The position numbers and the translations under genes were made by a program. A stretch of DNA of 64,000 bases, from positions 62,001 through 126,000 of the forward strand of contig NZ_JAUTAR010000001.1 in the NCBI RefSeq assembly GCF_030818695.1, read 5' to 3'. The notes beneath the pieces are model-generated. The model ran no database searches, was not told where the DNA came from, and worked only from the letters and a program-made list of their open reading frames with translations. Numbering within the stretch: the first letter of the stretch is position 1; each line of letters opens with the position of its first letter. Shown piece by piece: positions 9,464 through 19,380 of the stretch. This DNA comes from Chryseobacterium sp. SORGH_AS_0447. Its GTDB lineage: Bacteria; Bacteroidota; Bacteroidia; Flavobacteriales; Weeksellaceae.

Positions 9464-10921
9464 ATGAAGAAAAAAAATTACTCTGATTACCTTTTAATAC
9501 TTGTTGTAGAAATAATTGTTTTTATAAAATTTTATATCAACAGAAATTATTTCTTTGATGATACACTTATCTACGCCAGATACATTAAAAATTTTGCTAA
9601 AGGCCAGGGTTTGGTTTATAATAAAGGAGATTATTTCAATGGTCTGACATCTCCACTATTTACTTATATAAACCTTGCAATAAATTCTGTATTTCAGATT
9701 AAGAACCAGATCCTGCTCAATAATGGCATAGGATACTTTTTTATCAGTGCTTCAATCATTCTAATATATCTTATATTAAAAAGCCTCCGATATAGTTTTG
9801 CAAGTATTGCCTCCATCCTGGTTTTATACTCCTTAAGTAATATTTATTTATTTTTAGGGATGGAAACCGGTTTATATCTGTTCCTTATATTTTTACTGTA
9901 TTATTTTTACCTTAAAGAGAAATTTTTATCTTACTTTATTGCTGCAGCATTGCTTCTCATCACGAGGACCGAAGGAATCTTCTTCATTATTCCAACAGTT
10001 TTTCTTTTTTTCTGCGAACGAAAAAAATTAAAAAAGGAGTTTTTTCTCTATAGTGTTTTATCACTTCTTATTTTGACAATACACTATGGTTTCAACTTTT
10101 TTTATTACGGTAATATTCTTCCCGACTCTTCCAAAGCAAAAATTTACCATGGTATTTCCCACTATTGGGGAAACCGGACCAACTTTATAAACGGGACTTT
10201 AGAGCTTATTACTTATGACTATAAAAATCGTCATCTGTTTAGCCTGCCACTCAGATACTTATATTATCTTATTTTAATATTTATTCCCATATCCATTCTA
10301 TTTAAGAAAAAAAATTCATTTGATTACTTTCTCATTATATCAAATCTATTATTACTTTCATTTTATCTCTATTTTAACGTTCCTTTATACACTTGGTATA
10401 TAGCCCCGATAATTTTCACAAAAATATATTTTACGGTAATGGGGTTAGAATATTTTACAGATAAAATATTTAATGCGAAAAAAGACAGAACGAATCTAAT
10501 TTTTGTGGGAGTTTTATTATTTTTTGTCTCCTTTTTATTAAATTACAACAATAAATACATCAACTTTCACGGTCGCGAAAATATGCAGAGGGAAAGAGAT
10601 TATATTCGGATTTCCAAATGGATTAATGCAAACACCCGTGCGGATGAAAGTATAGGAACAGCAGAGATCGGTATTATCGGATATTACACAGACAGAAAAA
10701 TGATTGACCTTTGCGGGCTGATTTCCAAAGATAATGCCTACTATTTATCCAAAAGAGATTTAGACTCATGGATAATGAAATATAAGCCGGATTATATTTT
10801 GTTTCATGATCCCAAATGGATGATTGAAGCAGACATTCCGTCACACCATAAAAATTATTCTCTTGTAGAAGGCTTTAATTTTAAGGGTTATAAAATGTAT
10901 AAAAAGTCAAATAATTATTAA
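9464..10921 (+). CDS. Multispanning membrane protein, probable GT-C glycosyltransferase
   Basis: The 485-residue protein has about ten hydrophobic helices and a hydrophilic C-terminal part (about 360-485). After the first helix comes FFDDTLIYARYIKNFAKGQG followed by a GLTSP segment. This resembles the first-loop acidic pair and following motif of GT-C transferases such as mycobacterial AftB. Such enzymes use lipid-linked sugar donors on the outer face of the membrane. It sits between fdtC and fdtB, so it may act on the same glycan. It is very AT-rich. The specific sugar is unknown. Confidence 0.7.
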   Translation: MKKKNYSDYLLILVVEIIVFIKFYINRNYFFDDTLIYARYIKNFAKGQGLVYNKGDYFNGLTSPLFTYINLAINSVFQIKNQILLNNGIGYFFISASIILIYLILKSLRYSFASIASILVLYSLSNIYLFLGMETGLYLFLIFLLYYFYLKEKFLSYFIAAALLLITRTEGIFFIIPTVFLFFCERKKLKKEFFLYSVLSLLILTIHYGFNFFYYGNILPDSSKAKIYHGISHYWGNRTNFINGTLELITYDYKNRHLFSLPLRYLYYLILIFIPISILFKKKNSFDYFLIISNLLLLSFYLYFNVPLYTWYIAPIIFTKIYFTVMGLEYFTDKIFNAKKDRTNLIFVGVLLFFVSFLLNYNNKYINFHGRENMQRERDYIRISKWINANTRADESIGTAEIGIIGYYTDRKMIDLCGLISKDNAYYLSKRDLDSWIMKYKPDYILFHDPKWMIEADIPSHHKNYSLVEGFNFKGYKMYKKSNNY

Positions 10922-10937
10922 ATTCTAATTTATAGCA

Positions 10938-12041
10938 GTGATTAAATTCTTAGATCTCCAAAAAATAAATAAGCTGCATCAAGATGAAATTGAAGCTCAG
11001 CTTTTAGAAGTTTTCCGTTCGGGATGGTATTTACTGGGTGAGAAGACGAAAATTTTCGAAACCCATCTTTCTTCATATACCGGGACAGCTCATGCAATTG
11101 GAGTCGCTAACGGTCTAGATGCGCTCCGGCTTATTTTACGGGCTTATATCGAACTCGGAATCATGAAAGCAGGAGATGAAATCCTTGTGCCATCCAATAC
11201 ATATATTGCTTCTATTTTAGCCATTTCAGACAACGGACTGATTCCTGTTTTGGTAGAACCAGATCTCAATAATTACAATATCGATATAAAAGGAATTAAA
11301 GAAAAGGTAACGGCCAAAACAAAAGGGATTTTACTCGTACATTTATACGGAAGAACTGTTTTTTCTCAAGAACTGAAAAACCTGGCCGAGACTCACAATT
11401 TAAAGATCATTGAAGATAATGCCCAGGCAATCGGCGCGGAATGGAACGGAAAAAGAACAGGGAATTTGGGAGACGCTGCTGGCTTCAGCTTTTACCCCGG
11501 GAAAAACTTAGGGGCTCTGGGAGATGCGGGAGCAGTAACCACAAATGATGAAGATCTGGCGAAAACGATCAGAGCTTTAGCAAACTATGGGTCTAACCAG
11601 AAATACGTAAATATTTATCAGGGACTAAATTCCAGGCTGGATGAAATTCAGGCGGTCGTACTGGATGTTAAATTAAAATATATCGACAAAGAAAATAATA
11701 TCCGGAGACAAATTGCCAAGCGTTTCATCAGCGGAATTAAGAATCCGTCTGTCGTCCTTCCTGAAAATCCTCAAGATGAAAAGGAGCACGTATGGCATGT
11801 TTTCGTGATCCGTTCGGAAAAAAGAGACGAACTGCAGACGTATCTTTTGGAAAACGGCATCCAGACACTAATCCACTACCCTATTCCGCCGCATCATCAG
11901 GAAGCTTATAAAGAGTGGAACAATTTATCATTTCCGGTCAGTGAAAAAATCCATAAAGAAGTATTGAGCCTGCCGATCAGTCCTGTGATGACTGAGGAGG
12001 AAATTAACATTATTATTGATTGCTTAAATCAATTTCAATAA
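10938..12041 (+). CDS. fdtB: dTDP-3-keto-6-deoxyhexose aminotransferase (FdtB/QdtB, DegT family)
   Basis: The 367-residue protein is a DegT/DnrJ/EryC1/StrS aminotransferase. The predicted PLP lysine is Lys189 in [12 protein letters not shown]. Other family marks are [15 protein letters not shown] and the C-terminal HVWHVFVIR. It starts with GTG at 10938 ([11 protein letters not shown]), which matches the usual N-terminus; no ATG lies nearby. It would transfer an amino group to C3 of the FdtA product, ready for FdtC. The order fdtA-fdtC-(membrane protein)-fdtB supports this. Confidence 0.9.
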   Translation: MIKFLDLQKINKLHQDEIEAQLLEVFRSGWYLLGEKTKIFETHLSSYTGTAHAIGVANGLDALRLILRAYIELGIMKAGDEILVPSNTYIASILAISDNGLIPVLVEPDLNNYNIDIKGIKEKVTAKTKGILLVHLYGRTVFSQELKNLAETHNLKIIEDNAQAIGAEWNGKRTGNLGDAAGFSFYPGKNLGALGDAGAVTTNDEDLAKTIRALANYGSNQKYVNIYQGLNSRLDEIQAVVLDVKLKYIDKENNIRRQIAKRFISGIKNPSVVLPENPQDEKEHVWHVFVIRSEKRDELQTYLLENGIQTLIHYPIPPHHQEAYKEWNNLSFPVSEKIHKEVLSLPISPVMTEEEINIIIDCLNQFQ

Positions 12042-12127
12042 ATTTAAAAAATGGCTGTTAATCTAAAAGAAGCTGAATAATAAGCACATGCGATCAAAAC
12101 CTTTCACGCAAAATTCTAATGTAATAA

Positions 12128-13639
12128 ATGATTACCAATAAAAAACTTAAGAATATAGATAAGATTCTGAAAATGAATCTTGAGCTTGCTCTTAAAGAAA
12201 AGAACTTTGATTTAGCTTTAAGATTAATAGAATTGTCTGCCCATTTACAATATAATTACTCTTTTCAAGATACCCTGTATGATAAGACACTTGAAGATGC
12301 ATTAAAACAAATTGCCAATTTCCTTTTTGAAACCAAAGAAATCGATGCCGATGAACATACGGTGATGTTTTATGATTTTTTCGGATATGACAACAGAGGT
12401 CTTACCCAACAATATCTCAGGGCCTTAAAAAAGCTTAATAAAAGAATCATACTCGTTTTTGAAAATAAAGAAAGGCATTATAAGAATGAAGCCATATTAT
12501 CCGAAATACAGGATTACGGAAACAAGTCGGTCTGTTATCTAAAAGGAGCCAACAGAATTGAAAGGGCCAGGGATCTTTTAAGTATTATATCGGAAGAAAA
12601 GCCAAAGCATATTTTAATGCATTTAATTCCCTGGGATTCTATAGCTTATATGGCTTTTTACAAAATATCGGGCATTAAAAGATATCAGATAAATTTAACA
12701 GATCATGCCTTCTGGCTTGGAGTTGATATTACGGATGTTAATATTGAATTTCGTTCATATGGGCTGAATTTATCGGAGCAGCTAAGAAATATTCCTGCTG
12801 AAAAAAATAAAATACTGCCCTACTACCCCATTTTGTCTGCGGTAGAGTTTCAGGGTTTTGATTTTGATGTAAAGGGAAAGAAAATAATATTTTCGGGAAG
12901 TACCTATTATAAAGTCTTGGGGGACGGACTAGAATTTTTCAAAACTATTTCAAAACTGCTGCAACTGGATGAAAATCTAATTTTTATATTTGCAGGCAGT
13001 GGTAACGGCAATGCTATACAGGAATTTATAAAGAAGAACAACTTGGAACACAGGTTTTTCTTAATAGGAGACCGATATGATCTGTATGAAATTATGAAAA
13101 GAATAGACTATTACATTTCCACTTTTCCCTTTACAGGTGCATTGATGACTCAAACGGCTGTTGCTGCAGGAAAACCTGTTTTTGCTTATGTAAATCCGAA
13201 AAGCTTATTTAATGATCTTAAAGATCTGTTCTATAAAACAGAAGAATTTCAAAACATTGATAGTACAGAAAAATTAATTGAGACTTTTTCTGAGGTTCAC
13301 AGGCAGGAAACCGTACGGAATTTTTCAGAAGATCCCATTATTACGGAAGAATCTTTTGCTGAAGTCTTACATGATATATTAAATGATAAAAATCCGCTGG
13401 AATTTTTAGGAAAGAGAGAAAAAGTTTTTAATTCTTACAAATCATTTAATTCATTAATGATTGAATCGGAAAATCTCTATAATCCTGCTTACGAAAAGAC
13501 AGTTAATATTTATTTATCCCATTGGGAAAAATTTAAAATAATCCCGGCTTACAGGTCTCAGCAATATAAAAAACTCTTTAAAGAGAATAAAATTCAATTC
13601 CTAAAAACTTTATATTATCAATTAACCAATAAAATATGA
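12128..13639 (+). CDS. GT-B fold glycosyltransferase-like protein, function unknown
   Basis: The 503-residue protein has no signal peptide or membrane segment. The middle and C-terminal half looks like a GT-B nucleotide-sugar domain: a strand-turn KKIIFSGSTYYKV near residue 258, LIFIFAGSGNG, then FFLIGDRYDLYEIMKRIDYY and a TFPFTGALMTQTAVAAGKPV loop, as in GT4/GT41-like enzymes. The first 90 residues are helical. It overlaps the next gene by 4 nt (ATGA). The donor and acceptor cannot be read from sequence. Confidence 0.68.
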   Translation: MITNKKLKNIDKILKMNLELALKEKNFDLALRLIELSAHLQYNYSFQDTLYDKTLEDALKQIANFLFETKEIDADEHTVMFYDFFGYDNRGLTQQYLRALKKLNKRIILVFENKERHYKNEAILSEIQDYGNKSVCYLKGANRIERARDLLSIISEEKPKHILMHLIPWDSIAYMAFYKISGIKRYQINLTDHAFWLGVDITDVNIEFRSYGLNLSEQLRNIPAEKNKILPYYPILSAVEFQGFDFDVKGKKIIFSGSTYYKVLGDGLEFFKTISKLLQLDENLIFIFAGSGNGNAIQEFIKKNNLEHRFFLIGDRYDLYEIMKRIDYYISTFPFTGALMTQTAVAAGKPVFAYVNPKSLFNDLKDLFYKTEEFQNIDSTEKLIETFSEVHRQETVRNFSEDPIITEESFAEVLHDILNDKNPLEFLGKREKVFNSYKSFNSLMIESENLYNPAYEKTVNIYLSHWEKFKIIPAYRSQQYKKLFKENKIQFLKTLYYQLTNKI

Positions 13640-14244
13640 GTTTTTTAAAAAAAAATATAATCCGGTTTTTATACAAAGTTTTACATTCTGGCGCTTACAA
13701 AATCTATAAGCAGGATAAAGACAATGCCTGGGCGAAAGCCAGCTTCAAAAATTTTGGATTAAACTCCAATCTTCCGGATACTCATTGGATAAAAAATCCT
13801 CAATATATTTCAATCGGTAAAAATTTCAGCTCTTTATTTAATTTAAGGCTGGAGGCCTGGGATCATTTCCAAGGGGAGAACTTCATTCCGGAAATTAGTA
13901 TAGGAGACAACGTTATTTTTAACTCTGACATTCATATTGGGGGTATTAATAAAATTACCATTGGAAACAATGTATTAATGGCCAGCAGAATATATATATC
14001 GGATCATTCCCACGGCAATATCAGCAGTGAAGACCTGAAATGTATTCCATGTGCAAGGCCGCTGTACTCCAAAGGTCCGGTAGTAATTGAAGATAACGTC
14101 TGGATTGGTGAAGGAGTATGTATTCTTCCAGGTGTCACAATTGGTGAAAATTCCATTATCGGAGCTAATTCGGTAGTTAATAAAAGTTTTCCTAAAAATT
14201 CAGTAATTGCAGGAATTCCTGCAAAACTAATCAGAACACTATAA
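13636..14244 (+). CDS. Hexapeptide sugar O-acetyltransferase
   Basis: The 202-residue protein has hexapeptide repeats from about residue 85 (ISIGDNVIFNSDIHIGG, ITIGNNVLMAS, VWIGEGVCILPGVTIGENS). It also has the ISDHSHG active-site-like segment and the ending VIAGIPAKLIRTL. These are typical of maltose/galactoside/NodL-type acetyltransferases. It probably acetylates a hydroxyl of the glycan or a precursor. It overlaps the gene before by 4 nt and is followed 2 nt later by the WbsX-like gene. Confidence 0.83.
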   Translation: MSFLKKNIIRFLYKVLHSGAYKIYKQDKDNAWAKASFKNFGLNSNLPDTHWIKNPQYISIGKNFSSLFNLRLEAWDHFQGENFIPEISIGDNVIFNSDIHIGGINKITIGNNVLMASRIYISDHSHGNISSEDLKCIPCARPLYSKGPVVIEDNVWIGEGVCILPGVTIGENSIIGANSVVNKSFPKNSVIAGIPAKLIRTL

Positions 14245-14246
14245 AT

Positions 14247-15353
14247 ATGAAAAAAATAAAGCCGCTTGCCTTTTATCTCCCTCAGTATCATCCTATTCCT
14301 GAGAATGATGAATGGTGGGGCAAAGGATTTACAGAATGGACGAACGTAGGAAAGGCCAAACCTCTCTTTGAAGGGCACGAACAGCCTCTTTGTCCGGGTG
14401 AACTCGGATATTATGATCTTCGTGTGCCGGAAGTAAGAGAGCAGCAGGCACAAATGGCAAAAGATTATGGGGTATATGGGTTTATCTATTATCATTACTG
14501 GTTCGGCAATGGCAAACAGCTTCTTGAGCGCATTGCGAATGAAGTTCTGGAGTCGGGAAAACCTGACTTTCCATTTTGTTTCTGCTGGGCAAACGAAACC
14601 TGGTCCGGCAGATGGCATGGCCTTGATAAAAAAATCCTGGCTGAACAGATTTATCCTTCGCAGGAAGACCTGGCAGACCATTTCAACTATCTTTTACCTT
14701 TTTTTAAAGATAGAAGATACATAAAAGTAGATGGAAAACCGGTGCTCGTAATATATGACCCTTCTGACCTTGATGAAAAAGCTCCGGATTACCTTTCGAA
14801 ATTCAGAACCTTAGCCAAAGAAAACGGATTTGACGATCTTTACATTATGGCAAGTAATAAACAGCCTGATCATCTGGACTACAGACAGATGGGCTATGAC
14901 GGGAAAATTTCCCATGCATTTCAGAAGGCATGGATCCCGTACATACAAAAGAGAGAATATATTTCCAGTGCTGATTATTACAAAAAAAGAATAAAAGGAA
15001 TTTTAGGGATAAAAGAAAAGCATACCCCAAAGGTAAATAGACAAGATATAACAGCTATTGCTGACGAAATGCAATTCATTAATGCTAATGTAGAAACTTT
15101 TCCGATGGTACTGTCCAATTGGGACAATACACCCAGAAGCGGATATAATGGTGTTATCCTAACGAATAACAGCCCTTTGATTTTTCGCAGACAGCTTCAT
15201 AAAGCAGTTGATTTTTTAGAAAAAGAAAATCACTCCGAACCCTTTCTTATCTTAAAATCCTGGAATGAATGGGCGGAAGGCAATATCCTGGAACCTGATC
15301 TTAAAAATGGCTTTTCATATATAGAAGAAGTTAAGCAAATTATAAAAGGCTAA
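14247..15353 (+). CDS. WbsX-like (GH99-like domain) polysaccharide biosynthesis protein
   Basis: The 368-residue protein begins with LAFYLPQYHPIPENDEWWG and contains GFTEWTNV, GVYGFIYYHYWF and the late motif SWNEWAEG. These mark the WbsX/GH99-like domain common in O-antigen and capsule clusters. Whether such proteins are transferases or hydrolases is not settled. In this place, among glycosyltransferases and without a signal peptide, a cytoplasmic role in chain assembly is more likely than secreted hydrolysis. It is followed 5 nt later by a GT2 gene. Confidence 0.82.
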   Translation: MKKIKPLAFYLPQYHPIPENDEWWGKGFTEWTNVGKAKPLFEGHEQPLCPGELGYYDLRVPEVREQQAQMAKDYGVYGFIYYHYWFGNGKQLLERIANEVLESGKPDFPFCFCWANETWSGRWHGLDKKILAEQIYPSQEDLADHFNYLLPFFKDRRYIKVDGKPVLVIYDPSDLDEKAPDYLSKFRTLAKENGFDDLYIMASNKQPDHLDYRQMGYDGKISHAFQKAWIPYIQKREYISSADYYKKRIKGILGIKEKHTPKVNRQDITAIADEMQFINANVETFPMVLSNWDNTPRSGYNGVILTNNSPLIFRRQLHKAVDFLEKENHSEPFLILKSWNEWAEGNILEPDLKNGFSYIEEVKQIIKG

Positions 15354-15358
15354 GTTTG

Positions 15359-16186
15359 ATGAATACTCCTTTAATTTCTATCATTATTCCCGCTTATAAC
15401 CAGGCACCTTATCTTGATGAGTGCTTACAGTCTGTTCATAGGCAAACTTTTACCAATTGGGAATGTATAGTTGTAGATGACGGCTCAATGGATGATACGG
15501 AAAGCATCGTGCAAAATTGGGTAAAAAAAGACCGTAAATTTAAATATTATAAAAAACAAAACGGAGGTGTTTCAGCAGCAAGGAATCTCGGAATTAAAGA
15601 AGCAAAAGGAAAATGGATACTTCTTCTTGACGGAGACGATAAAATTGAAAGTAAATACTTAGATTTTGCCTCAAAACATTTTGACAAAAATGTTGATATA
15701 ATCTATTGTAATGCTCAATATTTCGGGCTCCGAAATGATGAATTTATATTGGAAGATTTCGAAACACCTAAGATGTTGCTTGAAAATCAGATTTTTTGTT
15801 CTGCATTTTTTAAAAAGGATGACTGGGAAAAGGTAGGAGGCTTTGACGAATCTATGCAGCAAGGTTATGAAGACTGGGACTTTTGGCTGTCGATAATTTC
15901 TTTTAAAGAAGAAAAAATAAATATTCTAAAGCTCGATTATCTGGGATTTTTTTACAGAATAAAAGAAGTATCCAGAAACACAGAAGCAATGAAAAACAGC
16001 GACGAAGTAATCCGTAATTATTTATATCAGAAATATCAGCATTTATATCTAAAGAATATTACAGCGTTTAAAAATATTCTCCACGAAAACCAAAAATTAA
16101 AAAAAGAAAATAGCCATCTGAAAAATATATTGAATGGTAAAAGGTATGCGCTAGCAAATAAAATTTTTAAATTTTTTAGATTATGA
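15359..16186 (+). CDS. Family 2 glycosyltransferase
   Basis: The 275-residue GT-A protein begins MNTPLISIIIPAYNQAPYLDE, followed by VVDDGSMDDT and the metal-binding LDGDDKI. The start is the ATG at 15359; a TTG three bases upstream is less likely. The last 40 residues form a basic, possibly coiled-coil tail (ENQKLKKENSHLKN). It transfers a sugar from a nucleotide donor to the growing chain. It overlaps the next GT2 gene by 4 nt (ATGA). Confidence 0.88.
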   Translation: MNTPLISIIIPAYNQAPYLDECLQSVHRQTFTNWECIVVDDGSMDDTESIVQNWVKKDRKFKYYKKQNGGVSAARNLGIKEAKGKWILLLDGDDKIESKYLDFASKHFDKNVDIIYCNAQYFGLRNDEFILEDFETPKMLLENQIFCSAFFKKDDWEKVGGFDESMQQGYEDWDFWLSIISFKEEKINILKLDYLGFFYRIKEVSRNTEAMKNSDEVIRNYLYQKYQHLYLKNITAFKNILHENQKLKKENSHLKNILNGKRYALANKIFKFFRL

Positions 16187-17133
16187 CCGTCTCGATAGCT
16201 TTATGTACTTATAATGGCGAAAAATATTTGTCTGAGCAATTAGATTCCATAATGAATCAAAGTATTTTGCCGGACGAAATTATTATCTGTGATGACGGCT
16301 CAAAAGATGCTACCGTTGAAATTTTGAACTCTTATTATAAAAAATATCCCGATACCTTTAAAATTTTTACAAACGAAACGAATTTAGGCTATACTAAAAA
16401 TTTTGAAAAAGCCATCAATCTTTGTTCTAAGGACCTCATCATTATGAGTGATCAGGACGACATCTGGAAAGTAGACAAAATAAAAAAAACACTCAGATTC
16501 TTTGAAACCCATCCCGAATTCGATGCGGTCTTTAATGATCTTGAAATTGTAGACAATAATAAAAATACTCTGGAACCTTCATATCTTGGCTGGAAAAATA
16601 TTTCCTATGATTATATAACCCAACAGATAAAAGAAAAAGAGCTCTTGATATCCCTTCTGGAAAAAGGATGTTTTGTATTGGGATGTGCTCTTGCGGTAAA
16701 ACGGAAGACGTTTGCCGATTATAATCTTACGAATTTCTCAGAAGGACATGATTATTTTATTGCCAAGAGGCTTGGTTTTAAAAATAAATTAGGTTTTATT
16801 GCGGAGACTTTATCTTTTTACAGACAGCATCCTGAGCAGGTTTGCGGGCTTAATACTCAGGGAACAGAAAAAAAAGATATACATTCAGTAAATATTTCAG
16901 AACAAAAAATAAAATTTAAAGAACTGGTCTGGCCGTTTATCTCTGCAGTAAAAGAAGGTAAAGAATTCTATCCGCATGAGGATATTAAAAAAACCGAATT
17001 ATATTTAAAATTTAAATTTAATAGAAATAAATACTTAAAATCACTGAATTTCTTAGATCGGAAAATATATATTTTTCAGTGTATCAGATACCACTATTTA
17101 GATCTTAGACCGGCAGATTTATTTATTATTTAG
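16183..17133 (+). CDS. Family 2 glycosyltransferase, rhamnosyltransferase-like
   Basis: The 316-residue GT-A protein has VSIALCTYNGEKYLSEQLDSI, then IICDDGSKDAT and the MSDQDDIWK motif in place of the usual DXD. This form is common among RgpB/WcaE-type rhamnosyltransferases, but the donor is not certain. Later it has GHDYFIAKR and FYRQHPEQVCG. It is tightly coupled to the genes before (4-nt overlap) and after (10 bp). Its codons are strongly A/T-ending. Confidence 0.86.
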   Translation: MTVSIALCTYNGEKYLSEQLDSIMNQSILPDEIIICDDGSKDATVEILNSYYKKYPDTFKIFTNETNLGYTKNFEKAINLCSKDLIIMSDQDDIWKVDKIKKTLRFFETHPEFDAVFNDLEIVDNNKNTLEPSYLGWKNISYDYITQQIKEKELLISLLEKGCFVLGCALAVKRKTFADYNLTNFSEGHDYFIAKRLGFKNKLGFIAETLSFYRQHPEQVCGLNTQGTEKKDIHSVNISEQKIKFKELVWPFISAVKEGKEFYPHEDIKKTELYLKFKFNRNKYLKSLNFLDRKIYIFQCIRYHYLDLRPADLFII

Positions 17134-17143
17134 AAACACCCGT

Positions 17144-18073
17144 ATGAAAGTAAGCGTATGCATAACAACCTATAATAAAGAAAAATACATTGAGAGAACG
17201 TTACTCAGTGCTTTAAATCAATCTGCAGATTTTGAATATGAAATTATAATATCTGATGATAATTCAAAGGATTCTACGGTTTCTGTAATTCAAAAGATTA
17301 TTAATACACACCCTAAAGGAAATATCATACAGCTTTACCAACAGCCCAAAAATCTTACGGTAAATCCCAATATGTTATTTGTCTTTTCAAAATGTAGAGG
17401 TAAATATATTGCAATGCTTGATGGTGATGATCAATGGATTGATGATAAAAAACTACAGAAACAATTTGATTTTCTGGAAAAAAATCAGGATTTCAGTGCA
17501 GTAGGAACAGATTCTCATATTGTTTATCTGGATTCCGGAAAAACAGAAAATTTTTCTAATTTTCCCGATAAAGAAATGTCGATCAATGATTTATTAGAAA
17601 TAAGGTATTTTCAGACGTCAACATTTTTTTTTAAAAAAGATATCTTACAGGATAATTTCCCAATCCATATTAATGCAAATGACAGATGTCTCTTCCTTTT
17701 GGCAGGGTGCTTCGGCAAGGTGAAGGTTTTAAAAGATATTACTTGCAATCATTTCAAATATGACGAGAGCCTTTCTGTAAATTTAAAATACGAAGATGTA
17801 AAATCTGACTTTAATATGTATCCTTTTATTACAAAACTCAGTAATAAAATTAATAAAATAGAATTTAAAAGATATCTTTATTACACACTGATGGCTTATC
17901 CGAGTATCGTTTCAAAAGCAGATTTTCATAAAGCAAGCAGAGGCTACTTTCTATACAACATCTTATCAAAATTTTCTCTAAATCCTAAAAAACTTTATGC
18001 TGTCATAAAATGGACCAGATACACTATTAAGCAGAAATATGAAATTAAAATAGAAAACAATAATTTTGTTTAA
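17144..18073 (+). CDS. Family 2 glycosyltransferase
   Basis: The 309-residue GT-A protein has VSVCITTYNKEKYIERTLLSA, ISDDNSKDST and LDGDDQWI, the standard nucleotide-sugar and metal-binding marks. The C-terminal third is basic and helical and has no known motif. It is followed by a 195-bp gap, unusual for this packed operon, which holds a frameshifted coding relic (18076-18256). Confidence 0.86.
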   Translation: MKVSVCITTYNKEKYIERTLLSALNQSADFEYEIIISDDNSKDSTVSVIQKIINTHPKGNIIQLYQQPKNLTVNPNMLFVFSKCRGKYIAMLDGDDQWIDDKKLQKQFDFLEKNQDFSAVGTDSHIVYLDSGKTENFSNFPDKEMSINDLLEIRYFQTSTFFFKKDILQDNFPIHINANDRCLFLLAGCFGKVKVLKDITCNHFKYDESLSVNLKYEDVKSDFNMYPFITKLSNKINKIEFKRYLYYTLMAYPSIVSKADFHKASRGYFLYNILSKFSLNPKKLYAVIKWTRYTIKQKYEIKIENNNFV

Positions 18074-18075
18074 CT

Positions 18076-18256
18076 GATAAAAGGACACTGGAATCTGATG
18101 ATAACAAAGCCCGAATAGCCTCTATATATGAAAAACACGTTGAAAAAGCATGTACATCATCCTTGTAAAGTTTATTTTTATGAAAATTCAAACAATTTCT
18201 TTACCGGGATTGATGCATATGAATCTTTAAAGATTCTGGCTGAAAAATATATTTAA
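18076..18256 (+). pseudogene. Frameshifted coding relic between two glycosyltransferase genes
   Basis: Two open segments overlap in different frames. One runs from 18076 to a TAA at 18166-18168 and reads TDKRTLESDDNKARIASIYE, then KHVEKACTSSL. The other runs from an ATG at 18128 to a TAA at 18256 and reads MKNTLKKHVHHPCKVYFYEN, then SNNFFTGIDAYESLKILAEK and YI. Joining them at the A-rich GAAAAAGCA near 18145 gives one continuous polypeptide of about 60 residues with protein-like composition. The parent family is not recognised. The second segment could instead be a real 42-residue peptide gene, since it ends 12 bp before the next start. Confidence 0.45.
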
Positions 18257-18268
18257 ATTTAAACACAA

Positions 18269-19222
18269 ATGCCTAAAATTTACTTTATTATCATTACTTA
18301 CAACGCCATGAAATGGGCTGAGAAATGTTTTAGTAGTCTGAGACAGTCTTCTGTACCCGTTCATTGTATTGTTGTTGATAATGGTTCTACGGATAGTACT
18401 CAGGAATATATTACCACTCATTTTCCAGAAGTAGAATTTATACAGTCTAGGGAAAATCTGGGATTTGGGAAAGCCAACAATATCGGTATTGAAAAAGCCT
18501 ATATCGCAGGTGCAGATTTTTTTTATCTCATGAATCAGGATGCCTGGATCTATGAGGACAGCGTTGAAAAATTATTAGATGTTTATCAATCACATCCTAA
18601 TCAAAAAGAAATTGGTATTCTCAGCCCTATGCATATCGATGGTACAGAAGAAAAACTTGATATTTTTCTAGATAAATATATTGCGCATAATTTTGAAACC
18701 CGACTGATTTCGGATCTTTATTTCCAGAGCCTCAAGCTCTTTTATGAGGTAAAGTTCATTAATGCAGCACATTGGTTACTCCCAAAAGAAACAATCAAAA
18801 CTGTCGGAGGTTTTAATCCATATTTTTTTCATTATGGAGAAGATGCGGAGTATGTAAACCGGATCCTTTTTCATAGAAAGAAAACCTTTTTGATTCCAGG
18901 AAGTAAAGTTGTGCATGACGGAAAACAGTCTCTGTCAAAAGTAGATTATTCGAAGTATCAGGATCTTAGGATTGAAACCAATATAATGAATCCATTATTG
19001 CCCAATGCTATACAATCGGAAAAAAAAGCACTTAAACAGAGTATGCTTAAAAACATGCTTACTGGAAAAATAAATATCTACAAGAAATTGTATGTGAAAT
19101 ATAGAAAAATCGTCCTTGAAGAAAAAAAACTATTGGAGATTAGACAGACGGTGGAAAAGAAAGGACCTTCTTTTCTCAACATTAATATAAATAATTGGCA
19201 TTATAACACTGAAAACGATTAA
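18269..19222 (+). CDS. Family 2 glycosyltransferase (rhamnosyltransferase-like)
   Basis: The 317-residue GT-A protein has IYFIIITYNAMKWAEKCFSS, VVDNGSTDST and RENLGFGKANNIGI. The last is characteristic of the GT2 subgroup that includes WbbL/RfbF rhamnosyltransferases. The acidic motif is MNQDAW. Near residue 185 it has GGFNPYFFHYGEDAEYVNR, the usual acceptor-side segment of that subgroup. It is the last gene of this tightly packed run. A 223-bp noncoding gap follows before asnB. Confidence 0.87.
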   Translation: MPKIYFIIITYNAMKWAEKCFSSLRQSSVPVHCIVVDNGSTDSTQEYITTHFPEVEFIQSRENLGFGKANNIGIEKAYIAGADFFYLMNQDAWIYEDSVEKLLDVYQSHPNQKEIGILSPMHIDGTEEKLDIFLDKYIAHNFETRLISDLYFQSLKLFYEVKFINAAHWLLPKETIKTVGGFNPYFFHYGEDAEYVNRILFHRKKTFLIPGSKVVHDGKQSLSKVDYSKYQDLRIETNIMNPLLPNAIQSEKKALKQSMLKNMLTGKINIYKKLYVKYRKIVLEEKKLLEIRQTVEKKGPSFLNININNWHYNTEND

Positions 19223-19380
19223 TAAAATTATTTTAGAAAGAAAACTGTTTGCTCATTAATACACAAATTAATAAATTTCAGTTTGTAAGTAAAGCTGAAA
19301 ATATCAGTTATTTATACAAATAGTTGTAATCTGAATTAACAAAAAGAGAGATTTAAATAAAAAATAGTTGGAAAATATAA

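Noticed and set aside
12051..12080. Nine-codon peptide frame (MAVNLKEAE) before the GT gene at 12128
   Set aside because: Too short to support, with no conserved feature.
14004..14681. 225-codon minus-strand frame across the acyltransferase/WbsX boundary
   Set aside because: It runs antisense across two clear plus-strand genes and has no motif or protein-like character.
14247..15353. Secreted GH99 glycoside hydrolase
   Set aside because: No signal peptide, and it lies in an operon with cytoplasmic glycosyltransferases; the WbsX group fits better.
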